Below, piece after piece: positions 1-10,525 of a stretch of DNA of 64,000 bases. Every line of letters starts with the position of its first letter. Position 1 is the stretch's first letter. The stretch covers positions 62,001 through 126,000 of the forward strand of contig NZ_JAAXPN010000004.1 of the NCBI RefSeq assembly GCF_012396505.1. Reading direction: 5' to 3'. The translations under genes were made by a program, and so were the position numbers. This stretch comes from Periweissella fabalis (GTDB taxonomy: Bacteria; Bacillota; Bacilli; Lactobacillales; Lactobacillaceae). The notes beneath the pieces are model-generated. The model made no database searches and was not told the origin of the DNA. It worked only from the letters and a program-made list of their open reading frames with translations.

Positions 1-121
1 TATTAACTGATCCGTGTCTTAAACGAACTGCATCGCCACATCCGGTACATCGAAAAGCTTGCTTATTATCCACATATTCGTCTGCTCTAATTAACTTCTT
101 ACCAACAAGTGCATATAACAT
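1..121 (-). CDS. coiA: Competence protein CoiA, N-terminal part (cut by left edge)
   Basis: Only the first 40 codons are present. The peptide begins MLYALVGKKLIRADEY and reaches a CTGC pair followed by RLRHGS. This matches the CoiA start, in which a short leader precedes a zinc-ribbon-like cysteine pair and then the nuclease-like domain. CoiA is a cytosolic protein needed for recombination of DNA taken up during competence. The ATG lies behind a good ribosome site (GAGGAAG, about 6 bases away). Its place downstream of spx and mecA is the usual order in lactobacilli. The rest of the gene, and whether it is intact, cannot be judged here. Confidence 0.85.
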   Translation of the reverse strand, partial: MLYALVGKKLIRADEYVDNKQAFRCTGCGDAVRLRHGSVN

Positions 122-177
122 TACTAGTTCTTCCTCTTTTTATGAAATATCTTACGTAAAATAATAAAAAGCGGACA

Positions 178-201
178 AAAAAAGCGTATTGCTACGCTTT
201 A
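178..201 (-). terminator. Terminator of mecA
   Basis: An 8-bp perfect stem (AAAGCGTA/TACGCTTT) with a 4-base loop is followed by a T run on the minus strand. The stem overlaps the mecA stop codon. It separates mecA from coiA, so coiA is probably read partly from another start. Confidence 0.7.
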
Positions 202-917
202 AAATAATAACGAAGTAATTCAATGGCAACTTCGTCCATAATATGTTCACCTTGCTCAATTAACATTGGTTTAGTAATATTTCGAGCAACATCAGCATAA
301 TCAAGTACATATGACATAGTTTTAGCCACCTTTGCTGAGATAGCATTTTCGTATTCAAAATCCAAAGTCAAATAATACCGATCATTGTATTTAAAAAGAT
401 CACTAACAGCATTATCAAAAACAAAATTTTGTGCCAATAAAACTAAATCATTGAAATCGTCAAATACAAATACCGGTGAATAAATTCCTTTTTCAACACT
501 GCGATTAACTTCTTTTTCATTTGCCGCAGCAATATGACTTAATTCAGCAAATAAATTATCTTCAAGATTATCATCAATGTTTAATGCACTCTCTAATTCA
601 AATACATCGTCATCACCTGAGAAAAATTTCTTTTGCGCTTCCAAATTTCGTGAAACTACAAAAGATTGTAAACCATTTTCATCATCTGTGTTACTTAAGA
701 AAATTTGCATTTGATTTTTTTCTTCAAATTGAATTGCAACTTGCTTAATATCAAATTGTTGGTTTTCTTCATCGAGATCTTTAAAGATTGCTTCAAAAAT
801 CGTCTCCATTTCGACTTCACCACGTACAATTTCAACAACACTTATACCATATTTTATTAAATCATCTCCTGCAAGAGTGATTTGTAAAACATGTTCACTT
901 AGGCGGGAACATTTCAT
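192..917 (-). CDS. mecA: Adaptor protein MecA
   Basis: A 241-residue MecA-family adaptor. MecA brings substrates such as ComK or ComX-type competence regulators to the ClpC/ClpP protease, and so limits competence. The N-terminal substrate domain (MKCSRLSEHVLQITL at its start) is followed by a very acidic linker near residues 105-125 and a C-terminal ClpC-binding domain. The start used is an internal ATG, ten codons after the longest open start, because AAAGG lies 10 bases upstream of it and the family begins there. It has its own terminator and a possible promoter, between spx and coiA. Confidence 0.9.
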   Translation of the reverse strand: MKCSRLSEHVLQITLAGDDLIKYGISVVEIVRGEVEMETIFEAIFKDLDEENQQFDIKQVAIQFEEKNQMQIFLSNTDDENGLQSFVVSRNLEAQKKFFSGDDDVFELESALNIDDNLEDNLFAELSHIAAANEKEVNRSVEKGIYSPVFVFDDFNDLVLLAQNFVFDNAVSDLFKYNDRYYLTLDFEYENAISAKVAKTMSYVLDYADVARNITKPMLIEQGEHIMDEVAIELLRYYFKA

Positions 918-950
918 TTTATCACAACCTTTCGCCTGGACTATCACTAT

Positions 951-979
951 ATTATATTAAATATATTGTTAAGTATAAA
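951..979 (-). promoter_or_regulatory. Possible mecA promoter
   Basis: On the minus strand a perfect -10 (TATAAT) lies 17 bases after a weak -35 (TTTATA). It would start a leader of about 27 bases before the chosen mecA ATG. Confidence 0.4.
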
Positions 980-983
980 GTAA

Positions 984-1029
984 AAAAGTTACAGTATCCG
1001 GTTGCTACGACCAAACACTGTAACTTATT
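984..1029 (-). terminator. Terminator of spx
   Basis: AAGTTACAGT pairs with ACTGTAACTT across a 21-base loop that contains a small inner GGT/ACC pairing. A T run follows on the minus strand. It ends spx before mecA. Confidence 0.75.
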
Positions 1030-1049
1030 TATTCTATATTATTAGTTAA

Positions 1050-1454
1050 TTAAGCCATTCGATCTAATAATTGTGCCTTAAATAATTCTTCTTTTCGCAC
1101 ATGTCTAGGTAAGAACAACCTAATTTCGTCTTCATTGTACCCTACTTGTAATCGGCGATTATCTAGCATAATTGGTCGTTTTAAGATTGCGGGATTTGCT
1201 TGAATTAAATCTACCAGCGCACTTAGTGTCAAATCATCGATGTTAATTTTAAGGTCGGTAAAGACCTTTGAACGTGTCGAGATAATCTCTTCAGTTCCTT
1301 CCTCTGTCAATCGAAGAATCCCTTTAATTTCTTCTTTTGATAAAGGTTGCTTGAAGATATTACGTTCTACAAAATCGATATCGTGATCAACTAGCCAACT
1401 ACGCGCTTTACGACAAGATGTACAACTTGATGAACTATATAATGTTACTACCAT
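1050..1454 (-). CDS. spx: Transcriptional regulator Spx
   Basis: A 134-residue ArsC/Spx-family protein. Spx binds the alpha C-terminal domain of RNA polymerase and switches on thiol and oxidative stress genes; it is degraded by ClpXP. The redox CxxC is at residues 11-14 (CTSC), and the signature [20 protein letters not shown] is near residues 92-111. The start is the ATG of MVVTLYSS, which has a GGGGGG ribosome site 7 bases upstream and fits family length; a longer start adds five residues. Its likely adaptor, SpxH, is also in this window. Confidence 0.93.
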   Translation of the reverse strand: MVVTLYSSSSCTSCRKARSWLVDHDIDFVERNIFKQPLSKEEIKGILRLTEEGTEEIISTRSKVFTDLKINIDDLTLSALVDLIQANPAILKRPIMLDNRRLQVGYNEDEIRLFLPRHVRKEELFKAQLLDRMA

Positions 1455-1583
1455 AAGATTACCCCCCATTTTGTTTAATCTCGATGTAACTATTAATAAC
1501 TTACGTATATTATAAGCTCATATCTAATGAATTGTAAACCTTATTATTAATATTTTTTTAAATATTTATACTACTTTCATGAA

Positions 1584-2324
1584 TTAAAGTTCATAAATAG
1601 CTCCTTCATCAGCAACATCAAGTTTAATATTAGGCATTAGTTTACTTGCTACTTCATATTTGAGCTTATCTAAGTCACCAAATGGTGGAATATGGGTTAA
1701 AATAACTTGTTTAACATGCGTGTTATTGGCAAGGTCAGTTGTTTCTGTAGTTGTTAAATGCCAACGGGGACCCTTTTGATTTGCAAAAAAATTAGTGTCT
1801 GTTAAAACCGTATGTGCACCATCAATAAATTCGTTTAAGCCACTAACAATAGTTGTATCAGCCGTATACACTAACTCATTTTGATTGCCAGTTTCCTTAA
1901 TCCTAACCGCATACGTTTCCACGGGATGTTTTGTTTTAAAAAAACTTAATGTAAAAGGTCCAATTTCCATTGGTTTTGAAAAGTTAAGTGCCTGTTTTCT
2001 TGTCGAATAAGGCCAATCTAATTTATTAAAATTTTCGATGTCGTGATTACTTGCATAAATTGGTAGCCATGGAACCTTTTTGTCACCCGGAGCTAACTGC
2101 CAAAAATGTTGCAATACACCGACATCAGCAATATGATCTGCATGAAAATGCGTTAATACAACTGCATCAAGTTGCAACGGAGATATGACTTTCTGTAAAG
2201 CAAGTAAAGCACCACTCCCGCAATCAATTAACAGATTAAAATTGTGACTTGATAATAAAAAGCAGCTTGTTGCTTTCCCATTTGCTGGATATCCACCTAA
2301 ACAACCAATAATTGTTAACTTCAT
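1584..2324 (-). CDS. MBL-fold metallohydrolase (YhfI/RNase Z-like)
   Basis: A 246-residue single-domain metallo-beta-lactamase-fold hydrolase. The metal-binding motif HFHADH is at residues 59-64, preceded by an IDCGSG strand-loop, and further histidine and aspartate ligands sit near DTNFF and TTTETTD. It most resembles the small YhfI-type branch related to RNase Z, whose substrate is not established. It lacks the exosite arm of tRNase Z, and a true rnz is present at 56.8 kb, so it is not the tRNA 3' processing enzyme. It stands alone, divergent from the next gene. Confidence 0.8.
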   Translation of the reverse strand: MKLTIIGCLGGYPANGKATSCFLLSSHNFNLLIDCGSGALLALQKVISPLQLDAVVLTHFHADHIADVGVLQHFWQLAPGDKKVPWLPIYASNHDIENFNKLDWPYSTRKQALNFSKPMEIGPFTLSFFKTKHPVETYAVRIKETGNQNELVYTADTTIVSGLNEFIDGAHTVLTDTNFFANQKGPRWHLTTTETTDLANNTHVKQVILTHIPPFGDLDKLKYEVASKLMPNIKLDVADEGAIYEL

Positions 2325-2400
2325 TATTAACCTCTTTCTTCGCTTTTTATAAATTTTATACTATACTTAAGTTAAAGATAACCCAAAGGGAGGATTAAAC

Positions 2401-2898
2401 ATGCTTAAACAAGTCTTTGTTACCTATGGTTCAAAAGATATCTTAAATGATATTAAAACTAATTTTCCAAATCATAAATTTGTAACACTCGCTCCAAATG
2501 GTACTGACACCTCTAACCTACAACTCATCGATATTACTGGCGATATAAATGTCTTTAAATCTGGTGTAGGTTATGATGTTAAGAATTTCTTTGGTAGTAT
2601 TAATTGGCATGGATTCTTTAATTATAACTATATCACGGTTTATCCAGAATACTTAAATCTTTTTGAGCGGCGTATTAATAGTTGGTTTTCAGCACCAAAA
2701 TCATCAGATTTGAATGCTATTTACTTATTAAAGCGTTCTCAAAGCGATAATAATAATTATGTCATATTAACTGTTTGGAACAATCCACAGTCTTATCAAC
2801 GTTGGAAAGCATCAAAAGATTATTTCTTTTCACCATATGCTAATATTACAACCCATAATTTTCATGAAAGTAACTATGAATTTCGTAGTATTAGTTAA
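2401..2898 (+). CDS. ABM/HmoB-like dimeric alpha-beta barrel protein
   Basis: A 165-residue soluble protein. The C-terminal third (YVILTVWNNPQSYQRWKAS) has the look of an antibiotic-biosynthesis-monooxygenase fold, as in HmoB and the TRAP-like proteins of Firmicutes. In that group the barrel may bind or degrade haem, but no haem ligand can be assigned here, so the activity is open. The ATG has a strong AAGGGAGG ribosome site about 7 bases upstream. It is a monocistronic gene ending at a convergent terminator shared with proS. Confidence 0.6.
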   Translation: MLKQVFVTYGSKDILNDIKTNFPNHKFVTLAPNGTDTSNLQLIDITGDINVFKSGVGYDVKNFFGSINWHGFFNYNYITVYPEYLNLFERRINSWFSAPKSSDLNAIYLLKRSQSDNNNYVILTVWNNPQSYQRWKASKDYFFSPYANITTHNFHESNYEFRSIS

Positions 2899-2954
2899 TA
2901 ACCTTTCTAAGAAAAGCTACAACAAAAATCAAAAAGTATTTAATAGTACACTAA

Positions 2955-2990
2955 ATAAACCCTTGAAGAATTTCCTCAAGGGTTTATTTT
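2955..2990. terminator. Bidirectional terminator between ABM-like gene and proS
   Basis: The inverted repeat ATAAACCCTTGA/TCAAGGGTTTAT has a short A/T-rich loop, with A and T runs on its two sides. It serves two convergent genes. Confidence 0.85.
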
Positions 2991-3066
2991 CGTGTTTCAA
3001 ATATATTGGACTTCTAAAATGCGTTATTGTAGTAAACTACTACGATAACTTAACATTACAGTCTTT

Positions 3067-4803
<1,737 letters not shown>

Positions 4804-6090
4804 TTATTTAATAAAATAACGAATTACATCGTTAAATGTAACAGCAAACATTAATAGCATAAGGAAGATAAATCCAGCAATTTGAACCATATTTTCCTTA
4901 TCTTCAGAAAGTGGCTTACGGCGAATTGCTTCAACAAAATTTAACAATAATTTACCACCATCTAATGCTGGAATCGGCAATAGGTTTACAATTCCTATAT
5001 TAATACTTAGAAATGCCAATAAGAGTAATACTGATATAAAGCCTGCTTTTGCTGCTTGTTCAGTATTAGCAAATATCGCAACTGGTCCACCCAGTTTATT
5101 TAGACTAAACCCACCATGGAATAAATTGGCCAAGGCATGTAAAACATTTGCAGCCGTTGTATATGCACCACTAAAGCCATACAACAATCGGTCACTGATA
5201 TTGCGTTTAACTACTTGTTGAACTCCAATTTGGCCAAATTTTTGACCATTACTTTTAATAGTTGCCGGTGTTAATGTAATCTGCTTTGTCATCGAGCCTT
5301 GCTTAACTACTAACTTTGTTTCTTTTCCAGGCCGACTTTGTAACATTGTTTGTAATTCTGTCCAGTTTTTAACGGGTTGATCAGCAACTTTTTGAATTGC
5401 ATCACCTTCTTTTAAACCTGCCTTTTGAGCAACAGAATTATCGACAATGTGACCTAGAGTCGTTGAATTGCTAGGTACAAATCCTTGCAACAGACCAATA
5501 ATGGCAAAAACGACAATAGCCAATATGAAATTATTAAGTGATCCAGCAAAATTGATTAAAGCTCGTTGCCATAATTTTGCTGATTGAAATTGAACATCTT
5601 TAGGTGCTATTTGAACCTCTGTACCATCAGCTTCAATTATTGTTGCATCATGATTTACATTGAACGTCTTAATTTCAGTTTCATCACCATTTTCATAGCC
5701 TTTAATCCATAAGCCATCAACTAGATCTACTTCACTTATTTGCACCGGAATACCTTGAAATAGAGTTTGTTTTTTTTGACTAGCATTTAATCGTATAACT
5801 TCATTAGCAGCATTAGTTTGAATGGTTACCATTGTCCCTGGCTGAAGCTCATCACTTTCATCCTCTTGTGCGCCAGCCATACGTACATACCCACCAACTG
5901 GAAGGATTCTAATAGTGTAACTTGTTGTACCACGTCGAAAAGCAACTAACTTAGGCCCCATACCAATTGAAAATTCACGTACTAATACACCTGACTTCTT
6001 CGCAAAGAAAAAGTGACCTAATTCATGAACAAAAACTAAAATCCCAAAAACAAAGATAAACGTAATAATTGTTAATAGTGTATTATGCAA
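4804..6090 (-). CDS. rseP: RIP zinc metalloprotease RseP/Eep
   Basis: A 428-residue site-2-type intramembrane protease. The zinc motif HELGH is at residues 22-26 in the first membrane helix. A PDZ domain lies at about 215-290, a further helix at about 180-200, and the second catalytic motif (NLLPIPALDGG) near 370, followed by a last hydrophobic segment. It cleaves membrane-bound anti-sigma factors, signal-peptide remnants or pheromone precursors. A stretch of about 60 residues between the first helix and the PDZ domain is longer than in E. coli, as is common in lactobacilli. It is co-transcribed with cdsA upstream. Confidence 0.93.
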   Translation of the reverse strand: MHNTLLTIITFIFVFGILVFVHELGHFFFAKKSGVLVREFSIGMGPKLVAFRRGTTSYTIRILPVGGYVRMAGAQEDESDELQPGTMVTIQTNAANEVIRLNASQKKQTLFQGIPVQISEVDLVDGLWIKGYENGDETEIKTFNVNHDATIIEADGTEVQIAPKDVQFQSAKLWQRALINFAGSLNNFILAIVVFAIIGLLQGFVPSNSTTLGHIVDNSVAQKAGLKEGDAIQKVADQPVKNWTELQTMLQSRPGKETKLVVKQGSMTKQITLTPATIKSNGQKFGQIGVQQVVKRNISDRLLYGFSGAYTTAANVLHALANLFHGGFSLNKLGGPVAIFANTEQAAKAGFISVLLLLAFLSINIGIVNLLPIPALDGGKLLLNFVEAIRRKPLSEDKENMVQIAGFIFLMLLMFAVTFNDVIRYFIK

Positions 6091-6109
6091 ATTTTTTCCC
6101 TCTTTCGGT

Positions 6110-6907
6110 TTAGTAAATTACCCCTAAAAGATAAAGCACTGGAAGTACAATTAGAAGACTATCAAAGCGATCTAAGATACCACCATGACCTGGCAAAATC
6201 TTACCAGAGTCTTTAACATTATAGAAGCGTTTTAAGGCTGATTCAATTAAATCACCAAATTGTCCAGCTATAGAAGCTAGAGCAGCGATAATAATCATTA
6301 CTGACCAGTCATATGCTTGTGGGAAAAATTTTAAGTAGATAGCTGATATAATGATTGACACAACTGTACCACCAATTGAACCTTCCCAAGTTTTATTTGG
6401 GCTAATACGTGGTGCTAATTTATGCTTACCAATTTTACGTCCTACAAGATAAGCACCTGAATCAGTAATCCAAACAATTAACAACGCAAAGAATAACGTT
6501 GTTAATCCACCAGGCATATTTCGTGCCATAATAAAGAAATGGAACCCAAATCCAATATAAAGCACCGCTAAAATAATTACAGCAGCATCATCAAACGTAA
6601 AATGATTCTTACTTACAACTGTATGTGCTAACATCAACAAAAAGAAAATGTATAACAAAGTTTGTTGCTGTAGTAACAATGGTAATTTATTTGACCAGTA
6701 GTCACTGGGTAAAACTGCCACTATAACTGCTAAATTACTAATAATTGCTTCAAATGAAATTAGTAATTTTTTGCGCATTACTAAAACTTCATTTACAGCA
6801 ATAACCCCTAGTACAGCAACCAAAATTTCTAATGGAATACCCCCTACAAATAGCAAAGGTACAAAGACTAATAACGCGACAATCGCTGTTATTACACGAG
6901 TTTTCAT
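6110..6907 (-). CDS. cdsA: Phosphatidate cytidylyltransferase
   Basis: A 265-residue polytopic membrane enzyme that makes CDP-diacylglycerol from phosphatidate and CTP, the branch point of phospholipid synthesis. The C-terminal signature is clear: GDLIESALKRFYNVKDSG followed by ILPGHGGILDRFDS. Upstream there are about six hydrophobic segments. It sits 15 bases after uppS and 19 before rseP, in the standard order. Confidence 0.95.
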   Translation of the reverse strand: MKTRVITAIVALLVFVPLLFVGGIPLEILVAVLGVIAVNEVLVMRKKLLISFEAIISNLAVIVAVLPSDYWSNKLPLLLQQQTLLYIFFLLMLAHTVVSKNHFTFDDAAVIILAVLYIGFGFHFFIMARNMPGGLTTLFFALLIVWITDSGAYLVGRKIGKHKLAPRISPNKTWEGSIGGTVVSIIISAIYLKFFPQAYDWSVMIIIAALASIAGQFGDLIESALKRFYNVKDSGKILPGHGGILDRFDSLLIVLPVLYLLGVIY

Positions 6908-6922
6908 ATAATTCTCCTAAAT

Positions 6923-7699
6923 TTACTTCTTCAAACCACCAAAACGCCGATTACGTTGTTGATATTCGACTAAGGCCTGTTTAAAAATTATTTCATTCAT
7001 ATCCGGCCAATGCGTTTCTAAAAAAACAAATTCACTATACGCAACTTGCCATAGCAAAAAATTACTAATTCGAATTTCACCACTTGTCCGAATTACAACA
7101 TCTGGGTCTTGATATTGGTCAAGTTTTGCTGTCATCATTGAGCTGCTAAGTAAATCCGTTGTAATTTCTGCAACTTGTAAAGTTCCCTCTTGGACCTTAC
7201 TTGCAATTTCTTGAACAACAGTTGTAATCTCTGCACGGCCACCATAATTTAACGCAAAGTTTAAAATCATACCTGTGTTATCTTTAGTTTGCTCCATTGC
7301 ATTTTCAACAGCTGCTCGTGTTGCTGTCGGTAATTGATCAATATAACCAATTACTTCAACCCTTACGTTGTTTTCAATCAGCTCTGGGACAAATGTATCA
7401 AAAAATTTAATTGGTAAGCCCATTAAGTAGCTAACTTCTGTTTCGGGTCTTTTCCAATTTTCCGTTGAAAAAGCGTACAAAGTTAATACTTTAACTCCTA
7501 AATCACTAGCAATTTTAGTAACTTTTTTAACAGTGTTCATCCCCTCTTTATGTCCCGCTATCCTAGGTAAATGTCGCTGTTGTGCCCATCGACCGTTACC
7601 ATCCATAATAATGGCAACATGCTTAGGAATATGTTCCAAATCCAATTCTAATTCATTATTTTCATCTATTTCGTTATTTTTTTTCCAAAATGAAACCAC
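6923..7699 (-). CDS. uppS: Undecaprenyl-diphosphate synthase
   Basis: A 258-residue cis-prenyltransferase that extends farnesyl-PP with isopentenyl-PP to the C55 carrier of cell-wall synthesis. The active-site start HVAIIMDGNGRWA is near residue 27, and the C-terminal ETHWPDMNE and RRFGGL segments are present. The start chosen is GTG, since GGAGG lies 6 bases before it; the longer open frame from 7768 has no ribosome site and would add an unusual 23-residue leader. Its isoprenoid precursors come from the mevalonate genes at 26.7-30.8 kb. In most Bacilli frr is directly upstream; here it is prkC. Confidence 0.93.
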   Translation of the reverse strand: MVSFWKKNNEIDENNELELDLEHIPKHVAIIMDGNGRWAQQRHLPRIAGHKEGMNTVKKVTKIASDLGVKVLTLYAFSTENWKRPETEVSYLMGLPIKFFDTFVPELIENNVRVEVIGYIDQLPTATRAAVENAMEQTKDNTGMILNFALNYGGRAEITTVVQEIASKVQEGTLQVAEITTDLLSSSMMTAKLDQYQDPDVVIRTSGEIRISNFLLWQVAYSEFVFLETHWPDMNEIIFKQALVEYQQRNRRFGGLKK

Positions 7700-7728
7700 G
7701 TCACACCTCCATGTGCTACTAAACTTAA

Positions 7729-7757
7729 ATTTTACCATAAAATGATATAATTTCGCA
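7729..7757 (-). promoter_or_regulatory. Possible uppS promoter
   Basis: An extended -10 (TGG-TAAAAT) lies on the minus strand just upstream of the uppS ribosome site, with only a poor -35 (TGCGAA) 17 bases before it. If real, it would uncouple uppS from prkC. Confidence 0.35.
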
Positions 7758-7790
7758 CATCCGCTCAAAGGTTTAGTTCTTTACTACGGA

Positions 7791-9614
7791 CTATTTAACT
7801 GAACTACTGTTACCGCTTACTGAACTTTGGCTACTAGTTGACATTGCTTTAGAACTACTTGAAGCTGTGGTAGTTTCTTGACTTTGAGAGTCCTCTGAAG
7901 TACTTGATTCTTGTTTCTGCTTATTACTACCACTTGAAACCGTGACTTGCATTGTTTCTCCCACCGTAGCTGTTTGACCAGCTGGAATTGTCTGTGAAAT
8001 TATTTTACCAGCCGGCACATTTTCAGAACTATTAGTATTAGGTTGCAATATTTTAATGCTGTTTTGATTAGCCCAATTATAAAAAACAGTTACATCTTGA
8101 TTAGTGAAATCAGGCACAGTTACCGTCTGTGGTCCTGAACTAACTACAAAGGTTACGGTGGTATTCTCAGGATCAACTTTACTATCAGCATTCACGCTTT
8201 GGCTGATGATTTCACCAGCTGGTACATCATTGGAAGATTGTGATTTTTGCTGAATATCATACCCCTTTAATATTAATATTTTAGAAACATCATCAAACAT
8301 TTCACCGGTATAATCGCCGAAACGCTGTAATTTTTTGCCACTTGAAACCACCAGATTAATTGTTGTCCCACGACTAACAACCCTCTTAGAATTTGGGTTG
8401 GATTTAATAACATTACCATTAGCAATACTGGCTGAAGAAGATTTTGTAATTGTACCAACCTTTAATCCTTCTTGTTGGATTAATGCAACTGCATTGCTTT
8501 GACTCTTGTTTACCAAATTAGGTACCACAACATTATCATGGCGTAGCATTACAAAAGCACCACCAATACTACCCAAAATTACTATAATTAATGTTATCCA
8601 AAGCCATCTTTTACGATGCTTTTTAGGACCTTTATGTTGCTCATCATTTTCTAAGTCAGCACCTACATTTTCCATAATGTCTTTAGCTTTTACATTTTGT
8701 CGTGCCGCTTGAATCTTATCAATAGGAATAATTCGTGTTTCATCATTATCAATTTTTGAAGGAACAAATCGTGGCTCCATAATTCTGGCGGCATCTAATG
8801 ATGTTCTTAAATCGATTAACATGGCATCAACTGATGAATAACGTTCAACTGGATCTTTAGCTGTTGCTTTTAAAACAATGTTTTCAAGTGCTTGTGGTAT
8901 AGTTTCATCAAAATCACGCACGTTTGGAATTTGCGTTTGTGAATGTTGCAGAGCAATTGCAACCGCATTTTCACCTACAAATGGTACTTTTCCAACTAGC
9001 ATTTCATATAAAATAATTCCCAGTGAATATACATCAGATTTATCAGTCGCCATTCCACCACGTGTTTGTTCGGGTGATAGGTAGTGCACTGAACCGAAAA
9101 TAGTATTAGTTTGCGTCATCGCTAATTCTGAATTAGTCATTGCAATACCAAAATCTGAAATTTTAGCATTACCTTGTTTATCAATTAAAATATTTTGCGG
9201 CTTTAAATCACGATGAATTATCCCTGCCTTGTGTGCTGCACTAACAGCAGACAAAACTTGTTTTAGGATATGAACTACTTGCTGTAACGGAATAGGAAAA
9301 TAACGTTTAATATAAGTTTTCAAGTCCATCCCATCAATATATTCCATCACTAAATATTGAATTCCATCCTCTTCATCAAAATCATATATTTCAACAATAT
9401 TTGGATGCGTTAATTCTGTAGCAGCTAATGCTTCACGCCGAAACCGATTACTTGTTTTTTCATCATTGGTTAAATCTAAACGTAAAGTTTTGATTGACAC
9501 ATCACGATCTAAAATCAAATCATGTGCCAAATAAACATTTGCCATTCCACCTTCACCAAGAGTTCGCATAATTCGGTAGCGATCACCAATTAATTGATTT
9601 GGCATCATAATCAC
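7791..9614 (-). CDS. prkC: Serine/threonine kinase PrkC/StkP with three PASTA domains
   Basis: A 607-residue membrane kinase. The kinase domain (residues 10-275) has the glycine loop GEGGMANVY, the lysine in VSIKTL at 42, HRDLKPQN and SDFGIA. A juxtamembrane linker is followed by one membrane helix at about 345-365, then three extracellular PASTA repeats and a Ser/Thr/Gln-rich tail of about 45 residues. The PASTA part senses muropeptides or lipid II; targets include GpsB and division proteins. The longest start is a GTG whose first bases overlap the prpC stop; ATGs at codons 3 and 4 are better spaced from AAGAGG. It is paired with phosphatase PrpC. Confidence 0.95.
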   Translation of the reverse strand: MIMMPNQLIGDRYRIMRTLGEGGMANVYLAHDLILDRDVSIKTLRLDLTNDEKTSNRFRREALAATELTHPNIVEIYDFDEEDGIQYLVMEYIDGMDLKTYIKRYFPIPLQQVVHILKQVLSAVSAAHKAGIIHRDLKPQNILIDKQGNAKISDFGIAMTNSELAMTQTNTIFGSVHYLSPEQTRGGMATDKSDVYSLGIILYEMLVGKVPFVGENAVAIALQHSQTQIPNVRDFDETIPQALENIVLKATAKDPVERYSSVDAMLIDLRTSLDAARIMEPRFVPSKIDNDETRIIPIDKIQAARQNVKAKDIMENVGADLENDEQHKGPKKHRKRWLWITLIIVILGSIGGAFVMLRHDNVVVPNLVNKSQSNAVALIQQEGLKVGTITKSSSASIANGNVIKSNPNSKRVVSRGTTINLVVSSGKKLQRFGDYTGEMFDDVSKILILKGYDIQQKSQSSNDVPAGEIISQSVNADSKVDPENTTVTFVVSSGPQTVTVPDFTNQDVTVFYNWANQNSIKILQPNTNSSENVPAGKIISQTIPAGQTATVGETMQVTVSSGSNKQKQESSTSEDSQSQETTTASSSSKAMSTSSQSSVSGNSSSVK

Positions 9615-10351
9615 ATTACCTCTTCTTCACGTTCAATTAATAGAACGGTTATATTATCACTTCCACCAGCATTATTAGCACGTTCAATTAAAATATCTAC
9701 GCGCTCTTCTAATGAAACTTTTTCTTGTAAAATACTAGCAATTTCTTGATCGCTAACAAATTTAGTCAAACCATCAGTACTTAATAACACAATATCACCA
9801 ACTTTTGTATGATATTTAATTACATCTAGCATTGCATCATCATCGACACCTAACCAACGCGTAATCACATTGCGATTAGGGTGTAATTTTGCATCTTCTT
9901 CCGAAATTTGTCCGGTTAGTAGTAACTCATTAACTAAAGAATGATCAACAGTCAATTGTTTAAATTCACCATTATGCAGGATATAGCCACGTGAATCACC
10001 AATATTTGCAAAAATTAATTCATCATCAAAAATCATTACTGCGACCAATGTTGTCGCCATTCCTTTTAAATCCCGGAAGCGTTCAGATGCTTCTAAAATA
10101 GCCGAATTTTCGGCTTTAACTTGGTTAATTAACCATTCACGAGCCGATAATGGGGTCTCAATTTGGGATAATTCCCACTGATTACCTAAATGTAATACTG
10201 CCATCGCTGAGGCAACGTCACCGGCAGCTTGGCCACCCACACCATCAGCTACAACTGCAAATTTATAACCTAATTTGTTGATAAAAGTCCCCACAAAATC
10301 TTGGTTCGTTTTACGTAATTTTCCTATATCAGATTTATAAGCAATTTTCAT
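9611..10351 (-). CDS. prpC: PP2C-type protein phosphatase PrpC/Stp
   Basis: A 246-residue PPM-family phosphatase that reverses PrkC phosphorylation. The metal-binding motifs are seen in order: RKTNQDF, VVADGVGGQAAGD, ANIGDSRGYI, LSTDGLTKFV and GGSDNITVLLI. It overlaps prkC by four bases, which implies translational coupling. The usual upstream partners (rsmB, fmt, priA) are absent; a terminator of the neighbouring YtxH gene lies upstream. Confidence 0.95.
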   Translation of the reverse strand: MKIAYKSDIGKLRKTNQDFVGTFINKLGYKFAVVADGVGGQAAGDVASAMAVLHLGNQWELSQIETPLSAREWLINQVKAENSAILEASERFRDLKGMATTLVAVMIFDDELIFANIGDSRGYILHNGEFKQLTVDHSLVNELLLTGQISEEDAKLHPNRNVITRWLGVDDDAMLDVIKYHTKVGDIVLLSTDGLTKFVSDQEIASILQEKVSLEERVDILIERANNAGGSDNITVLLIEREEEVM

Positions 10352-10472
10352 TTTCTCTTATGCTCCCAAATTAGTCTACAGCATTAATTATAGCTAAAGT
10401 TTATTATCCTTTAAACGAATATCTTTGTTACAATAGCCGAGTTATGCTTAACAATTATATCAAATTAACATT

Positions 10473-10509
10473 AAAAAATGGTTGATTGCGTTAACAATCA
10501 ACCATTTAA
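10473..10509 (-). terminator. Terminator of the YtxH/DUF948 operon
   Basis: A 13-bp perfect stem (AAATGGTTGATTG/CAATCAACCATTT) with a short loop has a T run on the minus-strand exit side. Confidence 0.9.
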
Positions 10510-10525
10510 TAGGAAATATCAATAA

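Noticed and set aside
1584-2324. MBL-fold protein as a second RNase Z
   Set aside because: Lacks the exosite arm and is shorter; a full rnz is present at 56.8 kb.
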